From Actinomycetales bacterium UBA1416 (GTDB taxonomy: Bacteria; Actinomycetota; Actinomycetes; Actinomycetales; Actinomycetaceae), in NCBI GenBank assembly GCA_002304945.1, contig DBPQ01000076.1:2258-13911 (forward strand): a stretch of 11,654 bases of DNA, in the 5' to 3' direction. The first letter of the stretch is position 1; every line of letters begins with the position of its first letter. Below are positions 1 to 6,030 of this stretch, one piece after another. The translations under genes and the position numbers were made by a program. The notes beneath the pieces are model-generated. The model made no database searches. It saw only the letters and a list, made by a program, of their open reading frames with translations, and was not told the origin of the DNA.

Positions 1-162
1 GGGTTGGTGCCGCGCTCGGCGGTGACGAAGAAGGTGAAGCTCGTGGTGGCCGCGGACCCGGACTCGCTGTCCGGCAAGGCGCGCAAGGCCGCGGACTACG
101 GCATCCCGATCGTCACGGAGGAAGCCTTTGCGGCGATGCTGGAGAGGCTGGGACACTTCTGA
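1..162 (+). CDS. C-terminal end of a BRCT-domain protein, probably a DnaQ-like 3'-5' exonuclease
   Basis: The window opens inside this gene; 53 codons in frame 1 lead to the TGA at 160-162. The visible tail has the pattern of the last half of a BRCT domain: a strand (KLVVAAD), a short loop with SGKARKA leading into a helix, the strand GIPIVTEEAF and a closing helix AAMLERLG. In NAD-dependent DNA ligases and in the many actinobacterial DEDDh exonucleases that carry a BRCT tail, this part reads 'gsKa.kA.elGipvi.E..F..ll'. BRCT tails in these proteins bind DNA or partner proteins. Ending directly after the BRCT domain fits both families. I favour the exonuclease because of the SGKARKA loop, but the catalytic part lies outside the window. 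Confidence 0.6.
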   Translation, partial: GLVPRSAVTKKVKLVVAADPDSLSGKARKAADYGIPIVTEEAFAAMLERLGHF

Positions 163-244
163 GCGAGGTGGGTCGGCGGACCAGCTGGAGGCCGCTGTTG
201 TCACGCGGTGAGGGCGGACGCTGCGCCGGAGGCGGAAGCGCGAT

Positions 245-258
245 TCACAGAAGTGTGA
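245..258. promoter_or_regulatory. Short inverted repeat upstream of the toxin-antitoxin pair
   Basis: TCACA-gaag-TGTGA is a perfect 5-bp inverted repeat with a 4-base spacer, lying 69 bases upstream of the antitoxin start. Many antitoxins repress their own operon by binding such repeats, so this is a candidate operator. The arms are short and could occur by chance. The remaining sequence from 163 to 326 is GC-rich. I see no convincing -35/-10 pair in it; the best -10-like string is CACAAT at 301-306. Confidence 0.25.
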
Positions 259-326
259 TGAACAGTGGCGCGTGCTCCGGTTCATGTGGGTATTGACGGG
301 CACAATGGGCGAAGGAGGAGCGGGAG

Positions 327-977
327 GTGATCGAGGTGGACACAAGGTTCACCGTGCCGATCTACACGGCCGGGGAAGTCGCTCGTCACTTGGCGATGTC
401 GACGAGCACACTGCGAAGCTGGGTCCGGAAAGACGGGCTGGTCCTGAGCGTGCCAACTCGCACCAATCGGGACCCTCGGATTCCGTTCATCGGACTCGCT
501 CAGGCCGAGATGTACCGGCAGCTTCGTAGTGCCGGACTTTCGATGCAAGCGATCACGGTAGGGATGCGTCGCGCGCATCAGGCACTCGGCGAGAACATGC
601 TCAAGCGCGGCGTTCTCGCGCACGATGCGAAAGACCTGCTGGTCAACCTCGGTGATGACGTGGACGCGGAGTGGACCCGCGCTCGTGACATGCAGGGCGG
701 CCTCAAAGGTGTGATCGAACGGAGCCTCACCGTTCTGGAATGGGAGAGCGACTTTCCACTCGCCATCCAACTGGCGGCCTACGAGGGCGCGAAGGTCATC
801 GCCGACCCTCGATTCTCATCTGGTCACCCGATCGATGCTGCCACCGGCGTTCGCGTCGACGACTTGGTCAACATGTTCCGCGCGGGAGACGACATCGCGA
901 TGATCTCGAAGGAGTACGGCGTTGAATCGGCACTCATCGAGACCGCCATTCGAGTCCAATTCCGCACCGCCGCCTGA
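327..977 (+). CDS. DUF433-type antitoxin with N-terminal MerR-like helix-turn-helix
   Basis: A 216-residue protein with two recognisable ends. Residues about 12-34 (IYTAGEVARHL...STSTLRSWVR) form a helix-turn-helix like those of MerR or excisionase proteins. Residues about 156-212 match the DUF433 family (VIADPRFSSGHPI...TGVRVDDLV...GDDIAMISKEYGV), a small helical domain found in antitoxins paired with PIN-like toxins. The region between has no motif I know. The GTG start at 327 has a near-perfect Shine-Dalgarno, AAGGAGG at 312-318, eight bases upstream. The next gene overlaps its end by 56 bases and encodes the matching toxin type. It probably neutralises that toxin and represses the shared promoter; this role is inferred from the family and the pairing. 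Confidence 0.8.
   Translation: MIEVDTRFTVPIYTAGEVARHLAMSTSTLRSWVRKDGLVLSVPTRTNRDPRIPFIGLAQAEMYRQLRSAGLSMQAITVGMRRAHQALGENMLKRGVLAHDAKDLLVNLGDDVDAEWTRARDMQGGLKGVIERSLTVLEWESDFPLAIQLAAYEGAKVIADPRFSSGHPIDAATGVRVDDLVNMFRAGDDIAMISKEYGVESALIETAIRVQFRTAA
908..914 (+). promoter_or_regulatory. Ribosome binding site inside the antitoxin gene that sets the toxin's TTG start
   Basis: GAAGGAG at 908-914 lies seven bases before TTG at 922. No ATG or GTG occurs in the toxin frame between 922 and the conserved domain start, so this site decides the start. It means the toxin is translated from within the last 56 bases of the antitoxin gene. A weak TTG start and an overlapping layout are common ways to keep toxin level below antitoxin level. 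Confidence 0.6.
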
Positions 978-1380
978 GGTCTTCACCGACAGGTCCGTGG
1001 GACTGGACGCCGTCCCAAGCGTGTTCAGAGATGCAGGCTATGTGGTCCACACGATCCAAGAAGTCTTCGGAAATGGTCCGGTGCCCGACGTCGAATGGAT
1101 CCAGTACGCAGGGGAGCGGGACATGCTTGCCATCTGCAAGGACGACCGGATCAGGTACAACTACTTGGAGTGGGACGCGATTCACCGGACCGGTCTGCGT
1201 GTCCTCTGCCTCGGGGACAAACAGATCGGAATCGCGGACATGACCTCACGCTTCCGTGCAGCGCTCATTCACCTTCCTGGGCTGGTCAGAGCCCCTGGCC
1301 CGTGGGTCTTCGGAGTCCACGCCCACGGGCGAGTGCAGCGGATGACGTTGAACCAGATGCCGCGCAAACTGCCGGAGTGA
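922..1380 (+). CDS. PIN-like toxin (VapC45/PIN_8 type), partner of the DUF433 antitoxin
   Basis: A 152-residue protein. It carries the acidic landmarks of the VapC45-like PIN family: FTDRSVG at residues 21-27 (Asp23), VPDVEW at 54-59 (Asp56), CKDDRIRY at 72-79 (Asp74, Asp75) and a GLRVLCL strand at 91-97. The C-terminus PGPWVFGVHA (125-134) is also typical. PIN proteins are metal-dependent ribonucleases, and toxins of this type cut RNA when not held by their antitoxin. The N-terminal 19 residues before the first strand lie in the overlap with the antitoxin gene and are probably a flexible leader. The active-site acids are intact, so nothing suggests inactivation. The family assignment is firm; the RNA target is unknown. 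Confidence 0.78.
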   Translation: MNRHSSRPPFESNSAPPPEVFTDRSVGLDAVPSVFRDAGYVVHTIQEVFGNGPVPDVEWIQYAGERDMLAICKDDRIRYNYLEWDAIHRTGLRVLCLGDKQIGIADMTSRFRAALIHLPGLVRAPGPWVFGVHAHGRVQRMTLNQMPRKLPE

Positions 1381-1488
1381 AGCATCATGGTCGACTCCAC
1401 CTCCATGCACGCCGAAGAGTCAGGGCACCTGTCGGAGTTGGGTGCAGGCGGTTCCTGAAGAGGAGCGCTGAACGAGTCTGACAGTGCC

Positions 1489-2250
1489 GTGGTTGTGACC
1501 CGGTGGCGGCGATATGGCAAGGACCGGCTGTACGTCACGGCGGCCGACGGGTCGGCGGTCGGATGGCATGACCTGGTCGACGACGTCGCCCACCCGGAGC
1601 GGCCGGAGTTGGCGGACCAGCTCGCGGCCGCCGTCGTCGGCTGGCGAGGGTCAGACGCACCGCCGGAGACGGAGACGGTGACGGTGACGGCTCCGGTGGA
1701 GGCTGAGCCGCCGCCCGAGCCCGAACAGACGCCCGAACCCGAGCCGGAGGCGGAGCGGGCCTGGCAGGACCTCGCGGAGCTGGCCCCGGGGGCGCAAGCC
1801 CGGAAGCAGGCCGCCGAGTTGCGGGAGGCGGCGCCGGTGAGGACGTTCGTCGCGCGGGTGTTCGGGGTGCACACCGAGGAGCGGGCGTGGCGTGTCGGCG
1901 CGGTGGGGGAGGAGAAGGTGGCGGACAGGCTGGCGAAGCTGGTGGCCAAGGACCCGCGGTGGCGGGTGCTGCACGCGATCCCGGTGGGGGAGCGGGGGTC
2001 GGACATCGACCACCTCGCCATCGGACCCGGCGGGGTGTTCACCATCAACGCCAAGTACCACGCGGGGGCGAAGATCTGGGTGGGCGGGGACACGTTCCTG
2101 GTGAACGGTGCGCGGGTGCCGTACGTCCGCAACTCGCGCCATGAGGCGCGGCGGGCGGGCCGGCTGCTGTCGGCAGTGACGGGACTCGAGGTGAGCGTCA
2201 CCGGCGTGGTGGTGCCGGTGCGGGCGGACGACGTCGTCGTGAAGGAGTGA
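1489..2250 (+). CDS. NERD (nuclease-related) domain protein, apparently shortened at the C-terminus
   Basis: A 253-residue protein. Residues 1-52 are an actinobacterial N-terminal module (RWRRYGKDRLYV...GWHDLV). Residues 57-90 are a Pro/Glu-rich linker. A NERD domain starts near 137 with the conserved GE (Gly140-Glu141), then SDIDHLAIGPGGVF (171-184) and INAKYH (186-191). NERD is a PD-(D/E)xK-like fold; Asp174 and Lys189 fit the catalytic pattern, but the usual Glu before the Lys is replaced by Asn187, a variant I associate with actinobacterial members. Relatives usually continue some 30-40 residues beyond the strand that here ends in VVVKE, so the TGA at 2248-2250 probably truncates it. The GTG start at 1489 lacks a clear Shine-Dalgarno; GTG at 1495 is an alternative. 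Its role is unknown, with DNA processing or defence possible. Confidence 0.75.
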   Translation: MVVTRWRRYGKDRLYVTAADGSAVGWHDLVDDVAHPERPELADQLAAAVVGWRGSDAPPETETVTVTAPVEAEPPPEPEQTPEPEPEAERAWQDLAELAPGAQARKQAAELREAAPVRTFVARVFGVHTEERAWRVGAVGEEKVADRLAKLVAKDPRWRVLHAIPVGERGSDIDHLAIGPGGVFTINAKYHAGAKIWVGGDTFLVNGARVPYVRNSRHEARRAGRLLSAVTGLEVSVTGVVVPVRADDVVVKE

Positions 2251-2333
2251 TCTACGAGGCTGCTCGCCCGCGCAGTCGTCCTGGCCTACGACCTCGACAT
2301 ACCGCTGCTCGACTGAACCCTCCAGGGGGCAGC

Positions 2334-3329
2334 TCAGCGCTCGCGGGTGCGAGCGGCCAGGGTGTTGAGCAGTGCCGCGCCAATTCCGGCGTCGTCGACC
2401 GTGATGACCAGCACCCGTCCGCCGGTGCGCTTCACCTGGAGCCCGCTTCCCTTGCGCACCACAATGCCGGTGCGGCCGCCTCGCCCGGTGCGCAGCCCCC
2501 AACCGCCGAACTCCCGGAGGGGATTGACCTGCACCTCCACGGCGACGACCACCTCATCGAGCGGGATCCGTACGCGGGGACGGCGCAGCAGCGAGCGGGC
2601 CGACAATCCGTTGTGGTCGACGGTGACGGTCCAGCGGAAGATCACTGCGAGCAGAAGGCCGAAGGTGACCGCGACGACAGCGACGATCGCCCACTGATCG
2701 GTGAGCAGGCCCACGAACACCGCGCCGACGAGCGCAGCACCCACGACAATCCTCAGCCCCTCCTGGCCGACCTCCTGAACCCACGTCGCCTGCTCGGCTG
2801 CGCCCAGGTCGAGCGTCATGGCCCCGGCGGGCAGCGGCTCGGCCGTCGGCCGAGGCGGGTCGCCGGGTACCGCCCATGCCGCGAGCAGAGCGGCGACCGT
2901 GGCGAATCCGAAGGCAAAGGCAAGCGGCCCGCCGGCCGGCCCGACCTCGGTTGCGTCGGTGAGGCCCCGCTGCATGTTCAGGTTGCCGAGCAGCACCCCG
3001 GACAGGAGGCCGGCGAACCAGACGGCGGCGCCCGCGGCGAATCGGCGTGTCAGTGCCTCCCGGCCCCAGAACCAGGCGAGCGCCCAGAGTCCGGTGGCGA
3101 ACACCATGACGATGACGGCGTGCGCGATCACGTGCGGCCCGAAGGCCCCGAACCGATCGGCCTCACCACTCGGCCCCCAATGGATCGCGATCGGGTCAGG
3201 CAACTCGGCGCGCCAGTAAAGCGCGACGGCAACCACGATCACCACCATGATCGCCGGGATTCCGAGGGTGATCGCCGTCATCGAGCGCCGGTGCGGGACC
3301 TTGTGTCGGGTGGATGCAGCGGCAGTCAT
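2334..3329 (-). CDS. DUF1648-domain membrane protein
   Basis: A 331-residue membrane protein with about six hydrophobic segments, at roughly residues 19-38, 66-88, 97-116, 135-154, 193-210 and 212-231. Just after the first lies the DUF1648 signature LPDPIAIHWGPSGEADRFG (43-61). After the last segment comes a soluble strand-rich domain (233-325: TVTVDHNGLSARS, RIPLDEVVVAVEV) resembling a bacterial PH-like domain. The ATG at 3329 overlaps the stop of the upstream GntR gene by four bases (ATGA), so the two are translationally coupled. DUF1648 proteins next to YtrA-type regulators are common in Gram-positive bacteria and related to the SdpI immunity family, but the substrate or function of this one is not known. 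I see no frameshift or damage. Confidence 0.8.
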   Translation of the reverse strand: MTAAASTRHKVPHRRSMTAITLGIPAIMVVIVVAVALYWRAELPDPIAIHWGPSGEADRFGAFGPHVIAHAVIVMVFATGLWALAWFWGREALTRRFAAGAAVWFAGLLSGVLLGNLNMQRGLTDATEVGPAGGPLAFAFGFATVAALLAAWAVPGDPPRPTAEPLPAGAMTLDLGAAEQATWVQEVGQEGLRIVVGAALVGAVFVGLLTDQWAIVAVVAVTFGLLLAVIFRWTVTVDHNGLSARSLLRRPRVRIPLDEVVVAVEVQVNPLREFGGWGLRTGRGGRTGIVVRKGSGLQVKRTGGRVLVITVDDAGIGAALLNTLAARTRER

Positions 3330-3679
3330 CGCAGTTCCTCCTTGACGAGGGCGAGGGTGGTCTCCGGCGAGATCCCGGAGTTGCGGGCGAGGCGGGCCAC
3401 CTGGGTCACGGCCGCCCGGAGCGCGTCGAGGTCCTGGGCTGCCTTCTCGGTGACGACGGCGCCACGGCCACGGCGGAGCTCGATCAGGCCCTCGTCGCGC
3501 AGGTCCTGATAGGCACGGAGCACTGTGTGCAGGTTGACGTCGAGCGACTCGGCGAGGTCACGCGCCGAGGGGAGGCGCTGCCCGGGCGAGAACTCGCCCC
3601 GGATCGCCGCCGTGCGTACCTGGCTGGCGAGCTGTTCGAAGAGCGGCTCGGATGCGCTGGAGTCGATCCGGAACAGCAT
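3326..3679 (-). CDS. GntR-family transcriptional regulator, YtrA subfamily
   Basis: A 117-residue protein with the compact architecture of YtrA-type GntR regulators. A winged helix-turn-helix fills residues 10-77 (EPLFEQLASQVRTAAIRGEF, RLPSARDLAESLDVNLHTV, AYQDLRDEGLIELRRGRGAVV). The short helical tail to 117 is too small for the ligand-binding domains of other GntR subfamilies. YtrA-type proteins usually repress their own operon and respond to cell-envelope or antibiotic stress. Here the gene is first in an operon with the DUF1648 gene, and its ATG sits directly behind a -10 box with no separate Shine-Dalgarno at useful spacing, suggesting a leaderless message. The imperfect palindrome over the promoter is the likely operator. 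Confidence 0.85.
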   Translation of the reverse strand: MLFRIDSSASEPLFEQLASQVRTAAIRGEFSPGQRLPSARDLAESLDVNLHTVLRAYQDLRDEGLIELRRGRGAVVTEKAAQDLDALRAAVTQVARLARNSGISPETTLALVKEELR

Positions 3680-3717
3680 GGCTCCATGTTAGTTGTTTGA
3701 TGACAAATAGAACAAGT
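3680..3717 (-). promoter_or_regulatory. Leaderless promoter and probable operator of the gntR-DUF1648 operon
   Basis: On the minus strand TTGTTC (3715-3710) and TAACAT (3691-3686) are separated by 18 bases and make a good -35/-10 pair. The -10 ends seven bases before the ATG at 3679, so transcription should start at the A of the ATG. An imperfect 27-bp palindrome at 3691-3717 (A.TTGTT..AT on one side, AT..AACAA.T on the other; 8 of 13 pairs match) spans the spacer and -35. This is where a YtrA-type repressor would be expected to bind. Transcription start and binding are inferred. Confidence 0.55.
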
Positions 3718-3967
3718 GCCGAGTCATGGCACCACGGTCAACTTCGGCCGCCGCGCCTCCCAGGCGATCATCGGCATCCAGATGGCCGCGGCCTACACCG
3801 GCTCGACTCTTGCGCCACCGCTGTTCGGGGTGATCGCGACCTGGGTGGGAATGTGGACGTTCCCGCTGTTCCTCGCGGCCCTGGTCGCAGTCGGCCTCCT
3901 GATGTCCGAGCGCCTCAACCAGTTCGTCGGACACCGCGGGGAAGCCGCCCAAGCCCGTCGGTCCTGA
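3716..3967 (+). pseudogene. C-terminal fragment of an MFS transporter
   Basis: About 83 codons, translatable from a GTG at 3716, match only the last part of a major facilitator superfamily permease. The stretch FGRRASQAIIGIQMAAAYTG is the loop and start of the penultimate helix seen near the C-terminus of many MFS proteins. Two hydrophobic segments follow (STLAPPLFGVIATWVG and FPLFLAALVAVGLLM), then the polar tail ERLNQFV. A full MFS protein has 12 segments and about 400 residues, so roughly four fifths is missing. Upstream lies the AT-rich gntR promoter, with no sign of the rest of the gene. It is best read as a remnant left by a deletion or insertion and is unlikely to encode a working transporter. 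Confidence 0.75.
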
Positions 3968-3990
3968 GCCCCGTAGGCGTCGTCGAGACC

Positions 3991-5043
3991 TCAGCGTGTC
4001 TCGCGGCTACCGGCCTGCTGGATGAGCACGCTGGTGAAGAGGCGGGGCTTGGCGAAGTGGACGGCGTGGGTGGCGTGGATGCGCCGGAGCTCGATCGCGT
4101 CGTTGAGTGAGCTGGCGCGGGCGGCGTCGTCGTCGGTCATCGCGCCGAGGAGGGTGCCGTCGCGCGGATCGAGCCGCCAGTCGGCGTGGACGAGGATCGT
4201 GGGCACGTCGAGGCGGGCGAGGGCGTCGGCGTGGTCGAAGCCCTCGTGCCAGCGGCCGGTGTAGAACGCCTCGCCGAACTCGGGGTCGTAACGGTCGAGG
4301 CGACGGTAGAGCTCGTTGATCAGGGGTGGCATGAACCACCAGCGGATCGTCTCGCCGCGGCTCCGCTGGGCGACGGCGGTGGCCGCCATTCGCCGGCCGA
4401 GGGGGCCGAACGCCGTCGTCATGGCGTTGTCGCGGACGTACCAGGAGGGGAAGTCGGTTTCGCCGCTGGTCAGGAACGCGTGGGCCGAGCGCGCCAGGTC
4501 GTAGCCGGCGGTGGTGGGGAAGCGGGGGTGCACCGACGAGAACAGGGGTGGGTCCTCCAACACCAGGCCGCGGACCAGATCGGGCGCCTCGAGCGAGATC
4601 GTGATCGCGAGCAGCCCGCCGGAGGAGTTGCCCGACACGTACGCCGGGCCGCCCATGACGTTGCGGAGGAAGGCCGCCAGATCCCGGCCCATGGCGACGT
4701 TAGTGTACCGCTCCGGGACCCTGGCGGACTCGCCATGGCCGTAGCAGTCCACCGCGAACACGTGGAAGTGCTGCGCCAGCTCGGGCAGGGCGGGCAGGTA
4801 ATTGCTCCAGTCGACCATCTGGCCGTGGATCAGGAGCAGCGCCGGGCCGTTGGCCGGGCCCTCGGCGTAGTGGAGCGCGGCCCCGGACACCTCCCTGGTC
4901 TTCTCCACGAAACCGGCGCGATCGGCCGCCCGCCGCGCGGCGACGGCGTACGTGAGGCTGCGCGTGGCATACCCGCCAATCGCTGCGGCGCTCGCGCCGG
5001 CCAGCGCACCGGCGATCGTCCCTGCGACTCGTCCCCTGCGCAT
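3991..5043 (-). CDS. Alpha/beta hydrolase with N-terminal membrane or signal segment
   Basis: From ATG at 5043 the protein has 350 residues. A Gly/Ala-rich hydrophobic stretch at about 5-27 after MRRGRVAG could be a signal or membrane anchor. The alpha/beta hydrolase fold follows: oxyanion loop LLLIHGQ (70-76), strand VFAVDCYGHGES, the nucleophile elbow G-N-S-S-G with Ser140, a probable acid at Asp288 (LVHADWRLD) and the catalytic His in ATHAVHF (His326). The triad looks complete. The substrate cannot be told; such proteins are annotated variously as esterases, lipases or epoxide hydrolases. An alternative ATG at 5052 exists, but GGGGG at 5057-5053 directly touches that codon and is nine bases from the ATG at 5043, so I chose the latter. 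It is transcribed divergently from the HTH-nucleotidyltransferase gene. Confidence 0.85.
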   Translation of the reverse strand: MRRGRVAGTIAGALAGASAAAIGGYATRSLTYAVAARRAADRAGFVEKTREVSGAALHYAEGPANGPALLLIHGQMVDWSNYLPALPELAQHFHVFAVDCYGHGESARVPERYTNVAMGRDLAAFLRNVMGGPAYVSGNSSGGLLAITISLEAPDLVRGLVLEDPPLFSSVHPRFPTTAGYDLARSAHAFLTSGETDFPSWYVRDNAMTTAFGPLGRRMAATAVAQRSRGETIRWWFMPPLINELYRRLDRYDPEFGEAFYTGRWHEGFDHADALARLDVPTILVHADWRLDPRDGTLLGAMTDDDAARASSLNDAIELRRIHATHAVHFAKPRLFTSVLIQQAGSRETR

Positions 5044-5052
5044 GTCAGGCAT

Positions 5053-5371
5053 CCCCCGGATTGGACGTTCGAATCCTTGCCTTAGGGCATACCACCACGC
5101 GCCCCGGCAAGGCGAGGGTTACCGCCAACGTCTGGCCGTCGAAGCCACCTGCGTCGCCATTGCCGCCGGTGTGGCGAGCACTCCTGCTCGGGGCGTGGAG
5201 GCGGCGCTACGGTTGAGCGTGACCTTGACACTGCCTCCGTTGGCGCGTGATCGCAGCTTCTGGATCGGACTCGCGCCCCCGTTCGTCCTGGGTGGGATCG
5301 GGCGGATGAATGTCCGGTCCGTACGGAAGCGCTGTGCTGGCTGATGTAGGCGGCCGCGATAAGCTCAACTT
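5053..5371. other. Intergenic region between divergent genes, no gene recognised
   Basis: About 320 bases between the hydrolase and the HTH-nucleotidyltransferase gene. An open stretch on the plus strand to 5344 gives no recognisable protein. A perfect TTGACA occurs at 5225-5230 but has only TGATCG (5248-5253) at the -10 distance, so it may be chance or a weak promoter. A small palindrome TGCC-TTAG-GGCA lies at 5078-5089, about 35 bases upstream of the hydrolase start, and could be a control site for that gene. The block is long for this compact region and may be gene debris. Confidence 0.4.
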
Positions 5372-5379
5372 ATGAGCTT
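5360..5379 (+). promoter_or_regulatory. -10 box plus perfect inverted repeat overlapping the start codon of the HTH-nucleotidyltransferase gene
   Basis: TAAGCT at 5360-5365 fits the TAnnnT -10 consensus and ends exactly seven bases before the A of the ATG at 5372. No Shine-Dalgarno precedes that ATG, so the transcript is probably leaderless. The perfect inverted repeat AAGCTCA-actta-TGAGCTT (5361-5379) covers the -10 box, the start point and the first codons. A protein bound here would block polymerase directly. The obvious candidate is the HTH protein encoded immediately downstream. I see no good -35 at the expected distance (around 5337-5343). Confidence 0.6.
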
Positions 5380-5845
5380 GGTGGCGGAGTATCGCGATGC
5401 GCGGCGGGCAGAGGAAGTCGCGCGGCTGCGTCGCGTGCTCGCGCTCCGAGCGATGGCGGAGCTCGGCAGCACCCAGCGGGAGTTGGCCACAGCTCTCGGG
5501 GTGAGCCAGCCGGCCATCAGCCAGCAACTCAAGGCGGTCCCCGATCTGACGCGTGTGCAGCCAGAGTTGCTCGTGGAGGCGGCGGCGCCCATCCTGCGCC
5601 GTCTCGCTGAGGAGCGGGGGTTCACACGCCTGGCGCTCTTCGGTTCCGTCGCGCGCCGGCAGGCGCAGCTGGACTCCGACATCGACCTTCTGGTGGACGC
5701 TCCACCCGGGACGACGATTCACGGGCTGCTCTCCCTGCGCGGGCTGTTCGAGCGGATCCTGGGTCGATCGGTTGATGTGGTGACGTACGGCGCGCTCAGG
5801 CCGCAGCGAGACGACGATATCCGGCGAGAGGCAGTCCTGCTCTGA
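5372..5845 (+). CDS. HTH domain fused to MNT-type minimal nucleotidyltransferase
   Basis: A 157-residue two-domain protein. Residues about 33-54 form an XRE-like helix-turn-helix (STQRELATALGVSQPAISQQ). Residues 70-157 are a minimal nucleotidyltransferase with the signature G91-S92, then D103-x-D105 in SDIDLLVD, and a third carboxylate at Asp135 in SVDVVTY, so the catalytic set looks complete. In MNT-HEPN systems such proteins AMPylate or otherwise neutralise a HEPN ribonuclease toxin; the HTH suggests self-repression. No recognisable HEPN gene follows. Its stop overlaps the next ATG by one base (TGATG), and that frame in turn overlaps the EVE-McrBC genes, so it may regulate the restriction operon. 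Antitoxin and operon-regulator roles are both possible. Confidence 0.8.
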   Translation: MSLVAEYRDARRAEEVARLRRVLALRAMAELGSTQRELATALGVSQPAISQQLKAVPDLTRVQPELLVEAAAPILRRLAEERGFTRLALFGSVARRQAQLDSDIDLLVDAPPGTTIHGLLSLRGLFERILGRSVDVVTYGALRPQRDDDIRREAVLL

Positions 5846-6030
5846 TGGACATGAGATTGGCGAAGGAGTTGCTCCACATCCGGGACCCCGATCTCGCCTC
5901 GTGGCGGAGCGCGCTGGCCGAGGCATTCGACGCTGCCGAGACTCAACTCGGCATGCAGGGGATGAGGGCCTGCCGTCCCGAGCCCACGGCGTGCGGGATG
6001 ATCGGGTCATGGCAACGTCGCTGCTGGTGA
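5845..6030 (+). CDS. Small unrecognised protein between the nucleotidyltransferase and EVE genes
   Basis: A frame of 61 codons whose ATG shares one base with the previous stop (TGATG), an arrangement typical of coupled genes, and whose end overlaps the start of the EVE-like gene by 22 bases. The first 36 residues (MDMRLAKELLHIRDPDLASW, then a helical stretch to ETQLG) look like a real amphipathic helical protein. The rest (RACRPEPTACGMIGSWQRRCW) has a low-quality composition, as if the frame runs into unrelated sequence. In MNT systems the toxin partner would sit here, so it may be the truncated start of a HEPN-like gene, but I see no RxxxxH motif or other proof. A genuine small protein is also possible. 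Confidence 0.45.
   Translation: MDMRLAKELLHIRDPDLASWRSALAEAFDAAETQLGMQGMRACRPEPTACGMIGSWQRRCW

Noticed and set aside
1387..1459. Short frame between the PIN toxin and the NERD gene
   Set aside because: It has only 23 codons, no clear ribosome site and no recognisable product.
2339..2354. GCTCGC-GGGT-GCGAGC hairpin as a terminator between the convergent genes
   Set aside because: It lies inside the last codons of the DUF1648 gene and has no U tract; such GC palindromes are frequent at this base composition.
2247..3509. 420-codon plus-strand frame across the DUF1648 and gntR genes
   Set aside because: The product is a low-quality His/Arg/Gly-rich string, while the minus strand encodes a membrane protein and a GntR regulator with recognisable signatures.
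5225..5253. TTGACA as the -35 of a promoter for the HTH-nucleotidyltransferase gene
   Set aside because: The matching -10 position reads TGATCG and lies more than 100 bases from the gene; the leaderless -10 at 5360 explains the start better.
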